Notes: generated by a model not told the origin, from the letters alone. A stretch of 64,000 nt of DNA from Bdellovibrio bacteriovorus (GCF_001592745.1 NZ_LUKD01000001.1:503384-567383), one strand, 5' to 3'; shown: positions 48,703 through 58,347, numbered from the stretch's first letter. Made by a program: numbers and translations.

Positions 48703-48805
48703 AAGTGCATCGCCAGATAAATCTTCTCTTCGTTGCTTTGTCGTCGGTGTGCGGTGCACACCTTCCTCGGTCGCGCCTCGATAAGATTTACCTGTCGAAG
48801 CACTT
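48703..48805. repeat. Long-hairpin element 2, abutting the 5' end of tRNA-Thr(GGT)
   Basis: The 23-nt arms 48703-48725 and 48783-48805 pair at about 20 positions. The core CTTCGTTGCT, TGTCGTCGG, a GGTGTGC/GCACACC stem and CCTCGGTCGCGCCTCG matches element 1, but the arm and inner-stem sequences differ while pairing is kept. Confidence 0.75.
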
Positions 48806-48853
48806 CCTCACAACTTAGAAAACTTATCTCGCGATACCCAACTCTGACAAATT

Positions 48854-48930
48854 TGGAGCGGGAAACGGGTCTCGAACCCGCAACCCTCTGCTTGGAAGGC
48901 AGATACTCTAGCCAATTGAGCTATTCCCGC
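48854..48930 (-). tRNA. tRNA-Gly (TCC)
   Basis: 77 nt with encoded CCA; acceptor GCGGGAA with TTCCCGC, anticodon TCC in CTTCCAA, T-loop TTCGAGA. Flanked by ACTCTGA (48841-48847) and TCAGAGT (48935-48941), which can pair around it. Confidence 0.96.
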
Positions 48931-48995
48931 CCTATCAGAGTGCCCGAAGAAGAGTAAACTCCTCTTCCCATTTTCATCTGGGTTAACATTCAAAA

Positions 48996-49081
48996 TGGTG
49001 GGCAGGGAAGGATTCGAACCTTCGTAGACGCAAGTCAACGGATTTACAGTCCGTCCCCTTTAGCCACTCGGGCACCTACCC
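48996..49081 (-). tRNA. tRNA-Tyr (GTA)
   Basis: 86 nt with a long variable arm and encoded CCA; acceptor GGGTAGG with CCTGCCC, anticodon GTA in CTGTAAA. Its leader and trailer (48980-48991 and 49089-49100) are complementary. Confidence 0.96.
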
Positions 49082-49108
49082 ATTTTGTGAATGTTGACCC
49101 AGAAAAAA

Positions 49109-49184
49109 TGGAGCTGGTTATGGGACTCGAACCCGCAACCTGCTGATTACAAATCAGCTGCTCTACCAATTGAGCTAAACCAGC
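49109..49184 (-). tRNA. tRNA-Thr (TGT)
   Basis: 76 nt with encoded CCA; acceptor GCTGGTT with AACCAGC, anticodon TGT in TTTGTAA, T-loop TTCGAGT. First tRNA of the cluster, in the place of E. coli thrU. Confidence 0.96.
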
Positions 49185-49204
49185 CTTACTGAGATAACCG
49201 AAAT

Positions 49205-49233
49205 GTTTTACGGATAAAATCTAAGTCCGTCAA
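49205..49233 (-). promoter_or_regulatory. Promoter of the tRNA-tuf operon
   Basis: Minus strand TTGACG (complement of 49228-49233), 17-bp spacer, TAAAAC (complement of 49205-49210), about 21 bp before the 5' end of tRNA-Thr(TGT) and right after rlmB. Confidence 0.65.
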
Positions 49234-49251
49234 AGATAATTATTTGCCAGA

Positions 49252-50151
49252 TTACGATTTTTTTCGGTTTCCGCGCGGTGCGTGCTGCCTGAGAGTTTCA
49301 GTTAACGCCATAGCTGTCGCTACAGAAGCGTTATAACTCGCCGAAGAACTAGCCTGCGGAATGAAGACCAATTCATCACAAAGTCTTTCTGTTGTCACTC
49401 TCAAACCTTTGTCTTCCGAACCAATCGCCCAAATAACTTTATCTGGAAGATCCAATTCAAAAATAGATCTTTTTCCACGCGGACTAAGACCAAAAATCCA
49501 ATAGCCTTTTTTCTTTAATTCTTCTGCATAGTTAGCAAAATTGGTCGTTTCCTCAACCGGAACGTGCTCAACTCCACCACAAGCGACTTTATGAACTGTC
49601 GGAGTTAGACCCACCGCGCGATCTTCGGGAATCAATACGCCATGAGCACCTGTAAGCCAAGAAGTTCTCATAATTGCGCCCAGGTTGTGTGGGTCTTCGA
49701 TACCGTCCAACATTAACACGACGGACTTATCGAAACTATCCAGACCATCCATATCCAAAGTCGGTGCGCCATCGACGAAAATCGCAGCACCCTGTTGTGA
49801 AGAACCGAACTTTTCGATCACGTTCTCGGGCTTGATATCGACCTTCACTTTTTTCTCTGTCGCTAGATCGTGCATGTCGCGAAGGTCACCGGAATGCTCC
49901 CATCCTTGACGGATCCACATGCCTTTCACTTGGTTAGGACGCACGTTTAAGACTTCATTGATCGCATGTGTCCCGATCACGATACGCCAGTCACGTGGAA
50001 TCTGATTTTCAGAGCGAGCGGCAGGATGAGGACCACGTCCCTGCTGTGGACGACCGCTTTGAGGACGACCTCCCCCAGAGGAGCGAGCACCGCTTTGTTG
50101 CGGACGTTGAGATTGAGAACCACGAGACGGACGAGAATTATTTTTCTTCAT
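49252..50151 (-). CDS. rlmB: 23S rRNA 2'-O-methyltransferase RlmB-like (TrmH/SpoU family)
   Basis: A 299-residue SPOUT methyltransferase that probably methylates G2251 of 23S rRNA. Residues 1-45 are a low-complexity Ser/Arg/Gln/Pro/Gly tail. The substrate-binding domain follows (IGTHAINEVLNVRPNQVKGM), then SPOUT motifs NLGAIMRTSWLTGAHGVLIP, IGSEDKGLR and SSSASYNASVATAMALTE, which build the AdoMet knot. It overlaps pyrF by 14 bp. TrmH for tRNA is the main alternative. Confidence 0.85.
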   Translation of the reverse strand: MKKNNSRPSRGSQSQRPQQSGARSSGGGRPQSGRPQQGRGPHPAARSENQIPRDWRIVIGTHAINEVLNVRPNQVKGMWIRQGWEHSGDLRDMHDLATEKKVKVDIKPENVIEKFGSSQQGAAIFVDGAPTLDMDGLDSFDKSVVLMLDGIEDPHNLGAIMRTSWLTGAHGVLIPEDRAVGLTPTVHKVACGGVEHVPVEETTNFANYAEELKKKGYWIFGLSPRGKRSIFELDLPDKVIWAIGSEDKGLRVTTERLCDELVFIPQASSSASYNASVATAMALTETLRQHAPRGNRKKS

Positions 50152-50857
50152 AAGCAGCCATTACAAAATCTGTTGCAGTTTCCTTGATGTTATTTGATTC
50201 AAGGATGGGTCTTCCAACGACCAGTGCCGAAGCTCCTTTGCGAAGAGCTTCTTTGGGACCCATGATACGCTTTTGATCGCCGGAATCCTGCATACTAAAT
50301 CGAATTCCAGGTGTGACAAGGTAAAGATCGCGGTTTTGTAAAAGGTCCAATTCATGAGGGGAACAAACCACTCCAGAAAGACCTGAAGAACTCACTAAAT
50401 TCACAAGATCCGTCACATGTTGAGCAATCGGTTGTTCCTTCATATTCCCAGGCACAGAAGCCTGATCCCAAGAAGTCAAAATAGTCACGGCCAAAATCTT
50501 AAAAGGCCTTTGGCTTTGCAGTTCTTTTTCAACGGCAGCCATACGCTTTAGGGCCTCGTCTCCACTCAGAGCGTGAACAGTGACTAAAGAAGCTCCTGCT
50601 TCGAAACTAGCACGAACGGCTGCCTCCATTGTCGAGGGAATATCAAAGTGTTTGTTATCCAGGAAAATCGGGCCTCGTTGAGCCATCTCTTTTACGAATT
50701 CCATGCCATAGCGAAGACAAAGGCGCGGACCCAGCTTAAATCCGCCCACGATCTCACTGAGATCATCAGCAATTTTTAAGGCCTGATCGCGAGTGTCGAC
50801 GTCGAGAGCTAAAATAATCGGATTTCTCATCGGATGAGCACGAAGATTTTTTTTCAA
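50138..50857 (-). CDS. pyrF: Orotidine 5'-phosphate decarboxylase
   Basis: The last step of UMP synthesis. Core motifs: IILALDVDTRDQAL, the catalytic charged set LDNKHFDIPST (Asp-x-Lys-x-x-Asp), and LVTPGIRF at the phosphate site. The start is chosen as TTG 50855-50857 because AGGAG lies 5 nt before it; ATG 50830 and ATG 50872 are alternatives. Length 239 residues. It is followed by rlmB with a 14-bp overlap. Confidence 0.92.
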   Translation of the reverse strand: MKKNLRAHPMRNPIILALDVDTRDQALKIADDLSEIVGGFKLGPRLCLRYGMEFVKEMAQRGPIFLDNKHFDIPSTMEAAVRASFEAGASLVTVHALSGDEALKRMAAVEKELQSQRPFKILAVTILTSWDQASVPGNMKEQPIAQHVTDLVNLVSSSGLSGVVCSPHELDLLQNRDLYLVTPGIRFSMQDSGDQKRIMGPKEALRKGASALVVGRPILESNNIKETATDFVMAAYEEK

Positions 50858-51019
50858 AGGGACTCCTGACATAATGGATTTTTGCAGTTTCTCATTCGGG
50901 GATGCACGAGGCAACTATCGGCGCGGCCCGTCTCACCCAGAGACACCTCTTTTTCCAGCTTAGAGAATTCATTTAGCCGCCTGTGCGCCTGGGATATACT
51001 AAGAAAAAGGCTGAAAAGT

Positions 51020-51442
51020 ATGAAAATCTTTAATCAAAGACGTCGGCTGATCGTGAATCGTGAAGTTCAATACGATGTACTTATGTACGTAGGCATTTTT
51101 GTGATGTCCATCTTTGCGGTTCAGGCCTTGGCGATGTACATATTTTTAAGTCAGCTTGAACACGTCGTCAGTCATATGACGGCCTTGGAGTTCGTCGCTA
51201 AATACAAAGTCAGCATTCTGATTTATCAGCTTATTCCGGTGGGCTTCGGAATGATAGTTGGAGTCTATGTTTTTAACAAACTGACCAGCCGTATTGTTGG
51301 TCCTTTATATAACGTTAAAAGAATCCTTCATAATGCCGTTGAGACCCAACAGATTCCGCAAGAAATCAAACTGCGCGAACATGATTATTTCCGTGAAGAG
51401 ATCAACGACATCAATGTCATCTTGAAAAGAAGAATCAAATAG
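51020..51442 (+). CDS. Small HAMP-like two-TM membrane protein
   Basis: A 140-residue protein with two membrane helices (residues about 20-45 and 68-90) and a cytosolic end resembling a HAMP linker (IVGPLYNVKRIL, then a heptad-like region to FREEINDINVILKRRI). There is no receiver, kinase or methyl-accepting domain. ATG 51020 has AAGG upstream; the frame is open earlier, but the extra part looks non-coding. It may adjust a signalling partner; no partner gene is next to it. Confidence 0.55.
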   Translation: MKIFNQRRRLIVNREVQYDVLMYVGIFVMSIFAVQALAMYIFLSQLEHVVSHMTALEFVAKYKVSILIYQLIPVGFGMIVGVYVFNKLTSRIVGPLYNVKRILHNAVETQQIPQEIKLREHDYFREEINDINVILKRRIK

Positions 51443-51580
51443 TTCATTTTTGCGCACAAGCATCAGACTCGTCTTCGACACCAGCCTAGATAGACTTCGC
51501 ATGAAATAAAAAGAAGAATTCAAAAAAATTTTGCGACTTCCTTTGAAGCAGAAAAAAATAAGGCCATCAAAGGAGGTCCT

Positions 51581-52018
51581 ATGAAATATATAATTCCCTT
51601 TCTATTAAGTATGGCTTTATCCCATTCTGCCTTTGCGCAAGACCCAAATGATATGACGGCGCCACGGGAAGACGCGTTTGAAATTGCTTTGGGCGAGCAC
51701 GGAGAAGTGGAAGCACAAACTCGTCATTTCTTTTACAATTTCGGTCGCACTTACCTCAATCAAACTAAATCCGCCCGTTTTTATATTCGCAACACCGGAG
51801 GCCTCCCCATCTATTTCAATGACTTTGACATTAGAGGAAATGGATTCTGGTATAACGAAAACTGCCCGCGTCTGCTCTTCTCAGGACAAAGATGTTCTGT
51901 GCGCGTTTACTTTAGACCTAACTACATTGGTAACTTCAATGGCCAATTGGATATCGAAATGACTGGAGCGGAAGACATCCGCATTCACTTACGAGGCCGA
52001 GGCATTTGGCCTTTTTAG
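51581..52018 (+). CDS. Small secreted Ig-like (ASPM/choice-of-anchor-D-like) protein
   Basis: A 145-residue protein with a signal peptide (cut after AFA, residue 19) and one beta-sandwich-like domain. The pattern SARFYIRNTGGLPIYFNDFD, NCPRLLFSGQRCSVRVYFRP and IHLRGRGIW is like the ASPM/HYDIN-type or 'choice-of-anchor D' Ig folds. The two Cys probably pair. AAGGAGGT is a perfect SD. Function unknown. Confidence 0.6.
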   Translation: MKYIIPFLLSMALSHSAFAQDPNDMTAPREDAFEIALGEHGEVEAQTRHFFYNFGRTYLNQTKSARFYIRNTGGLPIYFNDFDIRGNGFWYNENCPRLLFSGQRCSVRVYFRPNYIGNFNGQLDIEMTGAEDIRIHLRGRGIWPF

Positions 52019-52023
52019 AATAG

Positions 52024-52047
52024 AAAGGGGAGTTCAAACTCCCCTTT
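52024..52047. terminator. Bidirectional terminator between the Ig-like gene and purM
   Basis: AAAGGGGAGT (52024-52033) pairs exactly with ACTCCCCTTT (52038-52047) around TCAA. It serves the convergent 51581 gene and the end of the pur operon (purM stop at 52052). Confidence 0.85.
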
Positions 52048-52051
52048 TCCT

Positions 52052-53053
52052 TTACAATTTCCAATCCGTCATCTCTATTTGACCAGAACCGCGAGTGATA
52101 TGGCCGAGCATCCAAGCTTTTATGTTTTTGCCTTTTAACTCTGTCATAACTGCTTCTGCATGGGCCTTTTTTACTAAGACCGTTAGGCCGACACCCATGT
52201 TAAAAGTACGGAAGAGTTCTTCTTGGGATAAATCCATGCGCTGAAGCATTGGCTTAAAGACAGGTGCCATTTCTTCCACAGAAGGCCAGCTTGTGATCGT
52301 ATAGTCGAAGTTTTCACTCATGCGCGGAATATTGTGGATACCTCCGCCGGTCATGTGCGCGGCAGCCAGAATACTACTTTGAAACTTTTGTCGAAGATGC
52401 ATGAAAGTTTCGACATAGATTTGTGTTGGTATTAGCAACTGTTCTAAAAGCTCTGTTTCTGAATCCTTCACCAGTTTGCGTAACAGCGAATAGCCATTGG
52501 AGTGAAATCCGCTTGAAGCCAACCCGATGAGAACATCGCCTTCGCTCATCGCTTCTTCTTTGAACATTTCTGAAGGTGTTAGCTCACCGACACTAAAGCC
52601 CGCAAGATCGTACTCACCGTCCTTATAAATTCCTGGCATTTCTGCGGTTTCTCCGCCGATGAGTGCCATCCCTGACTGACGACAGCCATCAACCATGCCA
52701 GCAATCAGCTCTTCACTGATGCGGGTATCGAGTTTTCCGAAAGCCATGTAATCTAAAAAGAACAAGGGCCGCGCCCCTACACATAAAAGATCGTTCACAC
52801 ACATTGCTACTAAATCAATTCCGATACCATGGTGTTTATCGAGATGCTGACCGATTTTCAGCTTCGTGCCCACACCGTCTGTACAGGAGGCGAGATACTT
52901 TTGATCATTCAATTTGTAAACGGCGGCGAAACCACCAATTCCCTGCAACACTTGATCGTTGAAGGTTGTGGGAACAAGTTTTTTGATTCTTTCCACAAAG
53001 GCATCGGCTTTAGTGATGTCAACACCGGCTTCTTTATAATCTACTTGAGACAT
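52052..53053 (-). CDS. purM: Phosphoribosylformylglycinamidine cyclo-ligase (AIR synthetase)
   Basis: The 333-residue fifth-step purine enzyme: FGAM + ATP to AIR. Motifs: YKEAGVDITKADAFVERIK, SCTDGVGTKLKIG, ALIGGETAEMPGIY and AAHMTGGGIHNIPR. It is the last gene of the operon, 14 bp after purH. Confidence 0.97.
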   Translation of the reverse strand: MSQVDYKEAGVDITKADAFVERIKKLVPTTFNDQVLQGIGGFAAVYKLNDQKYLASCTDGVGTKLKIGQHLDKHHGIGIDLVAMCVNDLLCVGARPLFFLDYMAFGKLDTRISEELIAGMVDGCRQSGMALIGGETAEMPGIYKDGEYDLAGFSVGELTPSEMFKEEAMSEGDVLIGLASSGFHSNGYSLLRKLVKDSETELLEQLLIPTQIYVETFMHLRQKFQSSILAAAHMTGGGIHNIPRMSENFDYTITSWPSVEEMAPVFKPMLQRMDLSQEELFRTFNMGVGLTVLVKKAHAEAVMTELKGKNIKAWMLGHITRGSGQIEMTDWKL

Positions 53054-53067
53054 TTTAGTTCCCTTTC

Positions 53068-54588
53068 TTAGTGAAGAAAATGACGACGGCCTGTGAAGAT
53101 CATCGCGATGCCAAGGCGATCCGCCTCTGCGATCACCTCGTTATCCTTGATCGAACCGCCGGGCTGAATGATATATTTCACCCCTAAATTCGCCGCGACT
53201 TGAATGGAATCGGCAAATGGGAAAAAAGCATCTGATGCAAGAACCACATCAGAAACATCTTTGATTCCTTTATCGCTTAGACGTGAATGAATCAGCTTTT
53301 CAATGCAGTCCACGCGGTTTGTTTGACCCGATCCCATAGTGAGGAGTTCAAACTCCGGGCCTTCTTGTCGGCAAAGCGCGATGGCATTGCTTTTAAGATT
53401 TTTAACGGCTAAAGCGGCAAACCCTGCAAGCTTCTCTTTATCCGCTGCAAACTTTTTCTGAGTCACGGTTTTCATTTGGGACAGATCAAAACTATCTTGT
53501 TCTTGCATCAGCACACCGCCTTCAATCGAGCGCACTTGCCAAGAGGAATGGGGTGTTAAGCCGACTTCCATCACGCGACAGTTCTTTTTCAACTTTTCAC
53601 GAGCCGAGTCGGTGAAAGAAGGTGCTAAAATCACTTCGACAAATTTTTCGGAAAAGAATGTCGCGACTTCGTCGGTTACCGGGAAATTCAAAGCAATGAT
53701 TCCGCCGAAAGAACTTTTTTCGTCGCCCTTCCAGGCTTTTTCTAAGGCGCGCAGAGGCGACTCCGCAATCGCCAGACCGCAAGGCGTATTATGTTTCACC
53801 ACTACAGCGGTAGGTAAAGCTTTGTCTTTTTGCCATGAATGCACATCTTGCAAAGTCTTTAGAGCAAAATCCGCGTCTAAATAATTATTGTAAGACATCT
53901 CTTTTCCTTGAAGGGATTTTGCGTGCGCCAAACCCTCCTCAAATGGATTTTTCAGAACGAAGGCTTTTTGGTGAGGATTTTCACCGTAACGAAGTGCTTC
54001 TCCACTTTTCTGAGTCAGAAAACCTGCGATGGCCATGTCATAAAAAGCTGTCATCGTATAGACGCGCGATGCACATTTTTGGCGGAACTCAAAAGAAGTG
54101 CTACCCGTATTCTCAAATTCTTGAACAAACTCTGAATACTGATTGGATTCACAAAGCACAGTTACAGACTGAAAGTTTTTTGCTCCCGCACGAAGAAGAG
54201 TGGGGCCACCGATATCAATGTTTTCAATACACTCTTCAAAGCCACCTTGCTTTTTCAAGGTTTCATGAAAAGGATAAAGATTTACGACGACTAAATCAAT
54301 CGGCTGAATCTCGAGCTTTTCAGCCTGCTCGATGTCGCTGGCATCGTCACGACGGAATAAAAGACTTGAGGCAATTTCAAAGCTGATGGTTTTCATTCGG
54401 CCTTGAAAGGCCTCTCCATGCCCACTCAATTTTTCAACAGGTGTGACTTTAAGGCCTGCAGTCTCAAGAGCTCTAGCCGTTCCACCGCTAGCGATCAACT
54501 CGACATTTTTTGCCGCCAGAGTTTTGGCTAATTCTACTAAACCCGTTTTATCAGACACGCTTAATAAGGCGCGACGAATCTGTCTCAT
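53068..54588 (-). CDS. purH: Bifunctional AICAR transformylase/IMP cyclohydrolase
   Basis: The 506-residue enzyme of the last two IMP steps. The N-terminal IMP cyclohydrolase (MGS-like) domain has ALLSVSDKTGLVELAKTL and DLVVVNLYPF; the transformylase domain has RYGENPHQKA, VKHNTPCGLA and the C-terminal PGGSIKDNEVIAEAD then TGRRHFLH. Its ATG overlaps the purQ stop by 4 bp (ATGA). Confidence 0.97.
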   Translation of the reverse strand: MRQIRRALLSVSDKTGLVELAKTLAAKNVELIASGGTARALETAGLKVTPVEKLSGHGEAFQGRMKTISFEIASSLLFRRDDASDIEQAEKLEIQPIDLVVVNLYPFHETLKKQGGFEECIENIDIGGPTLLRAGAKNFQSVTVLCESNQYSEFVQEFENTGSTSFEFRQKCASRVYTMTAFYDMAIAGFLTQKSGEALRYGENPHQKAFVLKNPFEEGLAHAKSLQGKEMSYNNYLDADFALKTLQDVHSWQKDKALPTAVVVKHNTPCGLAIAESPLRALEKAWKGDEKSSFGGIIALNFPVTDEVATFFSEKFVEVILAPSFTDSAREKLKKNCRVMEVGLTPHSSWQVRSIEGGVLMQEQDSFDLSQMKTVTQKKFAADKEKLAGFAALAVKNLKSNAIALCRQEGPEFELLTMGSGQTNRVDCIEKLIHSRLSDKGIKDVSDVVLASDAFFPFADSIQVAANLGVKYIIQPGGSIKDNEVIAEADRLGIAMIFTGRRHFLH

Positions 54589-55319
54589 AGTTTTCCCCTT
54601 AAAAATTCAACTGCACTTTTAAAAAATTCAAGACCCCAGGCTTTTCCCGCGAATGGCAAATGCCAATCGTGCAAAGCGGCTTCGGGATGCGGCATCAGGG
54701 CAAAGACCAGCCCCGAAGGATCACAGACACCGGCAATACGCTCGGTGGCTCCGTTAACATTTTCTTTATAGCGAAGGACGGCTTGTTGGTTTTGTAAGAG
54801 ACGTCCCAAAACCTTTTCATCCTGACAAACAAAGCGCCCTTCTCCGTGACGGATCGGCAGCACAAATTCTGCAGGTAAGTTTTTCGTCCAAATACAAGGC
54901 GATGAAGAGTTTTTTTCAAGTGTCGTCCAATGATCGATGAAGTGACCTTGTTCATTCTTCACTAAGGCGCAAGATCTTTGAAAATCTGCATCTGGCAAGA
55001 GTCCCAATCGTACCAGCGTCTGAAAGCCATTGCAGATTCCAAGAACGGGTTTGCTTTTCACGAAGGTCTGCAACTCTTCTTTCAACGTGTTCTCGAGCTT
55101 TAACGCGAGAATTTGCCCACTTCCAAGATGATCTCCAAAAGAAAATCCTCCTGGAAAAACCATGGCCTGATGATCCCTTAAAAGCGCGGGATTTTTTAGG
55201 AGCTCGTTCACATGCACTTTGCAAGCTTCACCGCCCGCTAGATCAATCGCTCGCGCCGTTTCGTTTTCACAATTGATTCCATCACCCCAAAGAACTAAAA
55301 ACTTAGGCTTCATAGACAT
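54585..55319 (-). CDS. purQ: FGAM synthase glutaminase subunit
   Basis: A 244-residue class I glutamine amidotransferase feeding ammonia to PurL. Motifs: FPGGFSFGDHLGSG, the nucleophile elbow VLGICNGFQTLV (Cys) and the His-Glu pair in MPHPEA. ATG 55319 is chosen for AAGGGG with a 6-nt spacer. It overlaps the end of purL by 17 bp. It is separate here, although the PurL is of the long type. Confidence 0.95.
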   Translation of the reverse strand: MSMKPKFLVLWGDGINCENETARAIDLAGGEACKVHVNELLKNPALLRDHQAMVFPGGFSFGDHLGSGQILALKLENTLKEELQTFVKSKPVLGICNGFQTLVRLGLLPDADFQRSCALVKNEQGHFIDHWTTLEKNSSSPCIWTKNLPAEFVLPIRHGEGRFVCQDEKVLGRLLQNQQAVLRYKENVNGATERIAGVCDPSGLVFALMPHPEAALHDWHLPFAGKAWGLEFFKSAVEFLRGKL

Positions 55320-58300
55320 TTTTAACCCCTTCGGACCAAGGTTTTTGCAAGCTCTGTAAAGATGTGTTCGCCGAGGTTCCCGCAAATTCCACTTTGAATT
55401 CCGGCTCGTTTAAAACGGTGCCAAGGTGTTTAAACCATCCGGCGAAATGCGTTTCAAAAGCGACTTTTTTACCTTCAGGAACACTGACCACGAACAAGGA
55501 TCCCGTCTCGGACCAAAGCTCTTCCCAAGAAAGATCTTTGAACGAAAGCTTCATTCCCAAAGAATTTCCGAAACCACTTTCAGCAAGAGCGGTCATCAAT
55601 CCCCCTTCCGAAATATCGTGGCAAGAAGACAGCACAGAAGCTTGGTGAGCTTCATAAATCTTTTGGTAAAGTTCGATGTTTTTGTGCAAGACAGGATACT
55701 CCGGTTTCACATCGCTTTGGACTTCGAACTCTTGCGCAAACGCCGAAGCATACAAACTGTGTGTCAAATTTCCGACGACATAAATTTCGTCGCCTGCGTT
55801 CTGAAAAAATCCTGGAGTGATTTTATCGGCGTCAGGAATTTGACCAATCGCTGTCATTAACAAAGTCGGAGGAACAGATATTTTGACAGTCTCTCCGCCT
55901 TTTGTTTTTCCGATAAAATCATTTTTCATGCTGTCTTTACCACTGACAAGCGGAGCCTTGTAAGCCAGAGCCGCTTCGTACATCCCTTCGCAAGCGCGAA
56001 CCAATTGCGCCATCTTGTGAGCGGCATCAGGATTTGTTTTTTTACCAATGGGATCAGGCCAGCAGAAGTTATCTACCAGAGCCATTTTCTTTGGATTAAC
56101 ACCCGTTGCGACAAGATTGCGAACAGCTTCGTCCACCGCTTTTTGTGCCATCAAATAAGTGTCATAGTAAGAAAACTGAGGACACAGCCCGTTGGACACC
56201 GCTACGGCGTTGTTTGCTTCACCACCGTGGACAGACAAATCAATGACACCCGCATCGTTAGCGCCGTTTTGAGTTTTACCGGCGTAAGGCTTCACTCTTG
56301 TGGCACCTTGCACTTCGTGATCATAGTAGCGCACAAGAGGTTCTCTGGACGCGACATTAGGGGACGCTAAAACATTTTTAAGAGCTGAAAGAAGTCCCTC
56401 TGCATTTTTCTGTGGAGCCGTCTTACGAGGAAATTCGCGATGATATTCCTGATAGTTTTTGGGTCCTTCAAAGTGAGCCGGGATCTTCATGCGGCTAAGG
56501 CCTTCATGGAGAAAGTGCAGCTCCAACGACGCCAAAGGAGTTTCCCCATAAGAAATATCAAATCGTCCTGAATCCGTGAATTCCCCCAGGACCGTGGCTT
56601 CTACACCCATGTCTTTTGCAAGAGACATAAAGTTTTGGATATCTTTTGGGTCCACCGCATAGGACATACGCTCTTGAGATTCGCTGACCAACATCTCCCA
56701 GAATTCAAGATTTCCATACTTTAAAGGATGCTGACTTAAATCCATTCTGGCGCCGCCTGAAAACTGCGCCATTTCACCAATGGAAGAACTGACACCGCCA
56801 GCGCCATTATCCGTGATAGCCTGAATCCAACCACGGTCGCGAGCCTGTAATGTAAAATCAAGGAGACGTTTCTGAGTGATGCTGTCGCCGATTTGCACGA
56901 CGTTTGAAGACACTTGGTCATGCAATGCTAAAGAGCTGAACGTCGCCCCGTGAACACCGTCTTTTCCCAGTCGTCCTCCGGCAACGACAATCAAATCGCC
57001 GGGTTTGATTTGCTTTTTTTCGCTCGGACGCCCGTGCACCGTCTTCGGCATCACTCCCAGAGAGCCCACAAAGATCAAAGGTTTTGCAGCAAATTCGCTG
57101 GCAAAATAAAAGCTCCCGTTCACGGTCGGAATGCCACTTTGATTTCCGCCTTCTTCGACCCCTTGATGAACGCCACGGAAAATCACGGCGGGCTCTTTCA
57201 AAAGTTCAGGACGCTTTGGTGAATCTGCAGAAGGAAATAAGTCTTTCTTGGAAAGACAGAAGACATCCGTATTTGCGATGGGTTTTGCACCTAAGCCACA
57301 ACCAAGGATATCGCGGTTCACCCCTAGAATCCCCGTCAGCGCTCCGCCGAAGGGATCCAGTGCAGACGGACTGTTGTGGGTTTCCACCTTAACACAGACG
57401 TTGATGTTTTTATCGAAATCGACGATACCGCCATTGTCTTTAAAAACCGAAACTAGGTAGCCACATGATTCCAGTTCTTTTGTGGCCTTTTGAATATAAG
57501 TTTTATAAAGACTTGTGATGTTTTTATTTCCAACGGCGGGGAAGTCCCCTTTTTCTTCGGTGTAATTGACTTCCGCTGCGAAAATTTTGTGCTTACAGTG
57601 CTCGCTCCAAGTTTGCGCCAAGCACTCTAGCTCTACTTCCGTGATTTTATTCGCCCACCCTAAAGAAGCTCGCGCTTGATGCATTTCCGAAGACGAGAAG
57701 TGCTGAATAATCGTTGTGATTTCTTCATCCACCAAGGCCAGCCCGCGCTCTTCATTGATTCGCTTCAATGTTTCCAAATTCAGATCAAAAAGTTGAAGAC
57801 GACGATCTTCTAAAACCGGTGACTGCCAAAACTGACGAAATTCTCTCCAAGGATTGGAGCGCTGAAGTTCAGCTCCTCGGGCAATTTCCAGTTTGTGCAA
57901 AAGAGGATTTGCCAAAGATTGAAAAAGAATTTTTTCGATTTGTTTTTGAGAATAATCCCCGTCTATTTCAAGTTCCCAGCCACTGTGCGCTTCGATTCCA
58001 AAATCCTGCCAAGAAGAATTATGTTGCGAAGAAAAAAGCATCAAAGCTTCGGTTGCTGATCTTGCTAGATTGTCTGTCACGCCCGCTAAGAAACGCAGTT
58101 CAACGTAGGTGGATTGAGAGCGGAATTCTGGAAAGCCATGTTGAATTTCTTCAGCAACAGGATCGAAAAAGATTTTATCCATCAATGTGTCTAGGCGAAG
58201 TTCTTTGCCGAATCCTGGTTTTTTCTCTAACAGCCAATACACACGACGCAGACGAAGATCTTTCAAAGGCGCTTCTTTTTCAAAAGCCTTTTTTAAAGCA

Positions 58301-58347
58301 TTTTCGGTACTGTGATCATAAAGACTGCGAACAGAAATTCTTTGCAT
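55303..58347 (-). CDS. purL: Phosphoribosylformylglycinamidine synthase, long PurL lacking the glutaminase domain
   Basis: A 1014-residue protein, longer than the small PurL (about 740) and shorter than E. coli PurL (1295). Residues 1-140 look like the fused PurS-like and linker part, followed by two ATP-binding/cyclase-like halves: WSEHCKHKIF, KVETHNSPSALDPFGGA, GGRLGKDGVHGATFSS, ITDNGAGGVSSSIGEMA and SSCHDISEGGLMTALAE. The glutaminase domain that ends the E. coli protein is coded separately as purQ. It overlaps the purN stop (TAATG). Confidence 0.95.
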   Translation of the reverse strand: MQRISVRSLYDHSTENALKKAFEKEAPLKDLRLRRVYWLLEKKPGFGKELRLDTLMDKIFFDPVAEEIQHGFPEFRSQSTYVELRFLAGVTDNLARSATEALMLFSSQHNSSWQDFGIEAHSGWELEIDGDYSQKQIEKILFQSLANPLLHKLEIARGAELQRSNPWREFRQFWQSPVLEDRRLQLFDLNLETLKRINEERGLALVDEEITTIIQHFSSSEMHQARASLGWANKITEVELECLAQTWSEHCKHKIFAAEVNYTEEKGDFPAVGNKNITSLYKTYIQKATKELESCGYLVSVFKDNGGIVDFDKNINVCVKVETHNSPSALDPFGGALTGILGVNRDILGCGLGAKPIANTDVFCLSKKDLFPSADSPKRPELLKEPAVIFRGVHQGVEEGGNQSGIPTVNGSFYFASEFAAKPLIFVGSLGVMPKTVHGRPSEKKQIKPGDLIVVAGGRLGKDGVHGATFSSLALHDQVSSNVVQIGDSITQKRLLDFTLQARDRGWIQAITDNGAGGVSSSIGEMAQFSGGARMDLSQHPLKYGNLEFWEMLVSESQERMSYAVDPKDIQNFMSLAKDMGVEATVLGEFTDSGRFDISYGETPLASLELHFLHEGLSRMKIPAHFEGPKNYQEYHREFPRKTAPQKNAEGLLSALKNVLASPNVASREPLVRYYDHEVQGATRVKPYAGKTQNGANDAGVIDLSVHGGEANNAVAVSNGLCPQFSYYDTYLMAQKAVDEAVRNLVATGVNPKKMALVDNFCWPDPIGKKTNPDAAHKMAQLVRACEGMYEAALAYKAPLVSGKDSMKNDFIGKTKGGETVKISVPPTLLMTAIGQIPDADKITPGFFQNAGDEIYVVGNLTHSLYASAFAQEFEVQSDVKPEYPVLHKNIELYQKIYEAHQASVLSSCHDISEGGLMTALAESGFGNSLGMKLSFKDLSWEELWSETGSLFVVSVPEGKKVAFETHFAGWFKHLGTVLNEPEFKVEFAGTSANTSLQSLQKPWSEGVKNVYEA

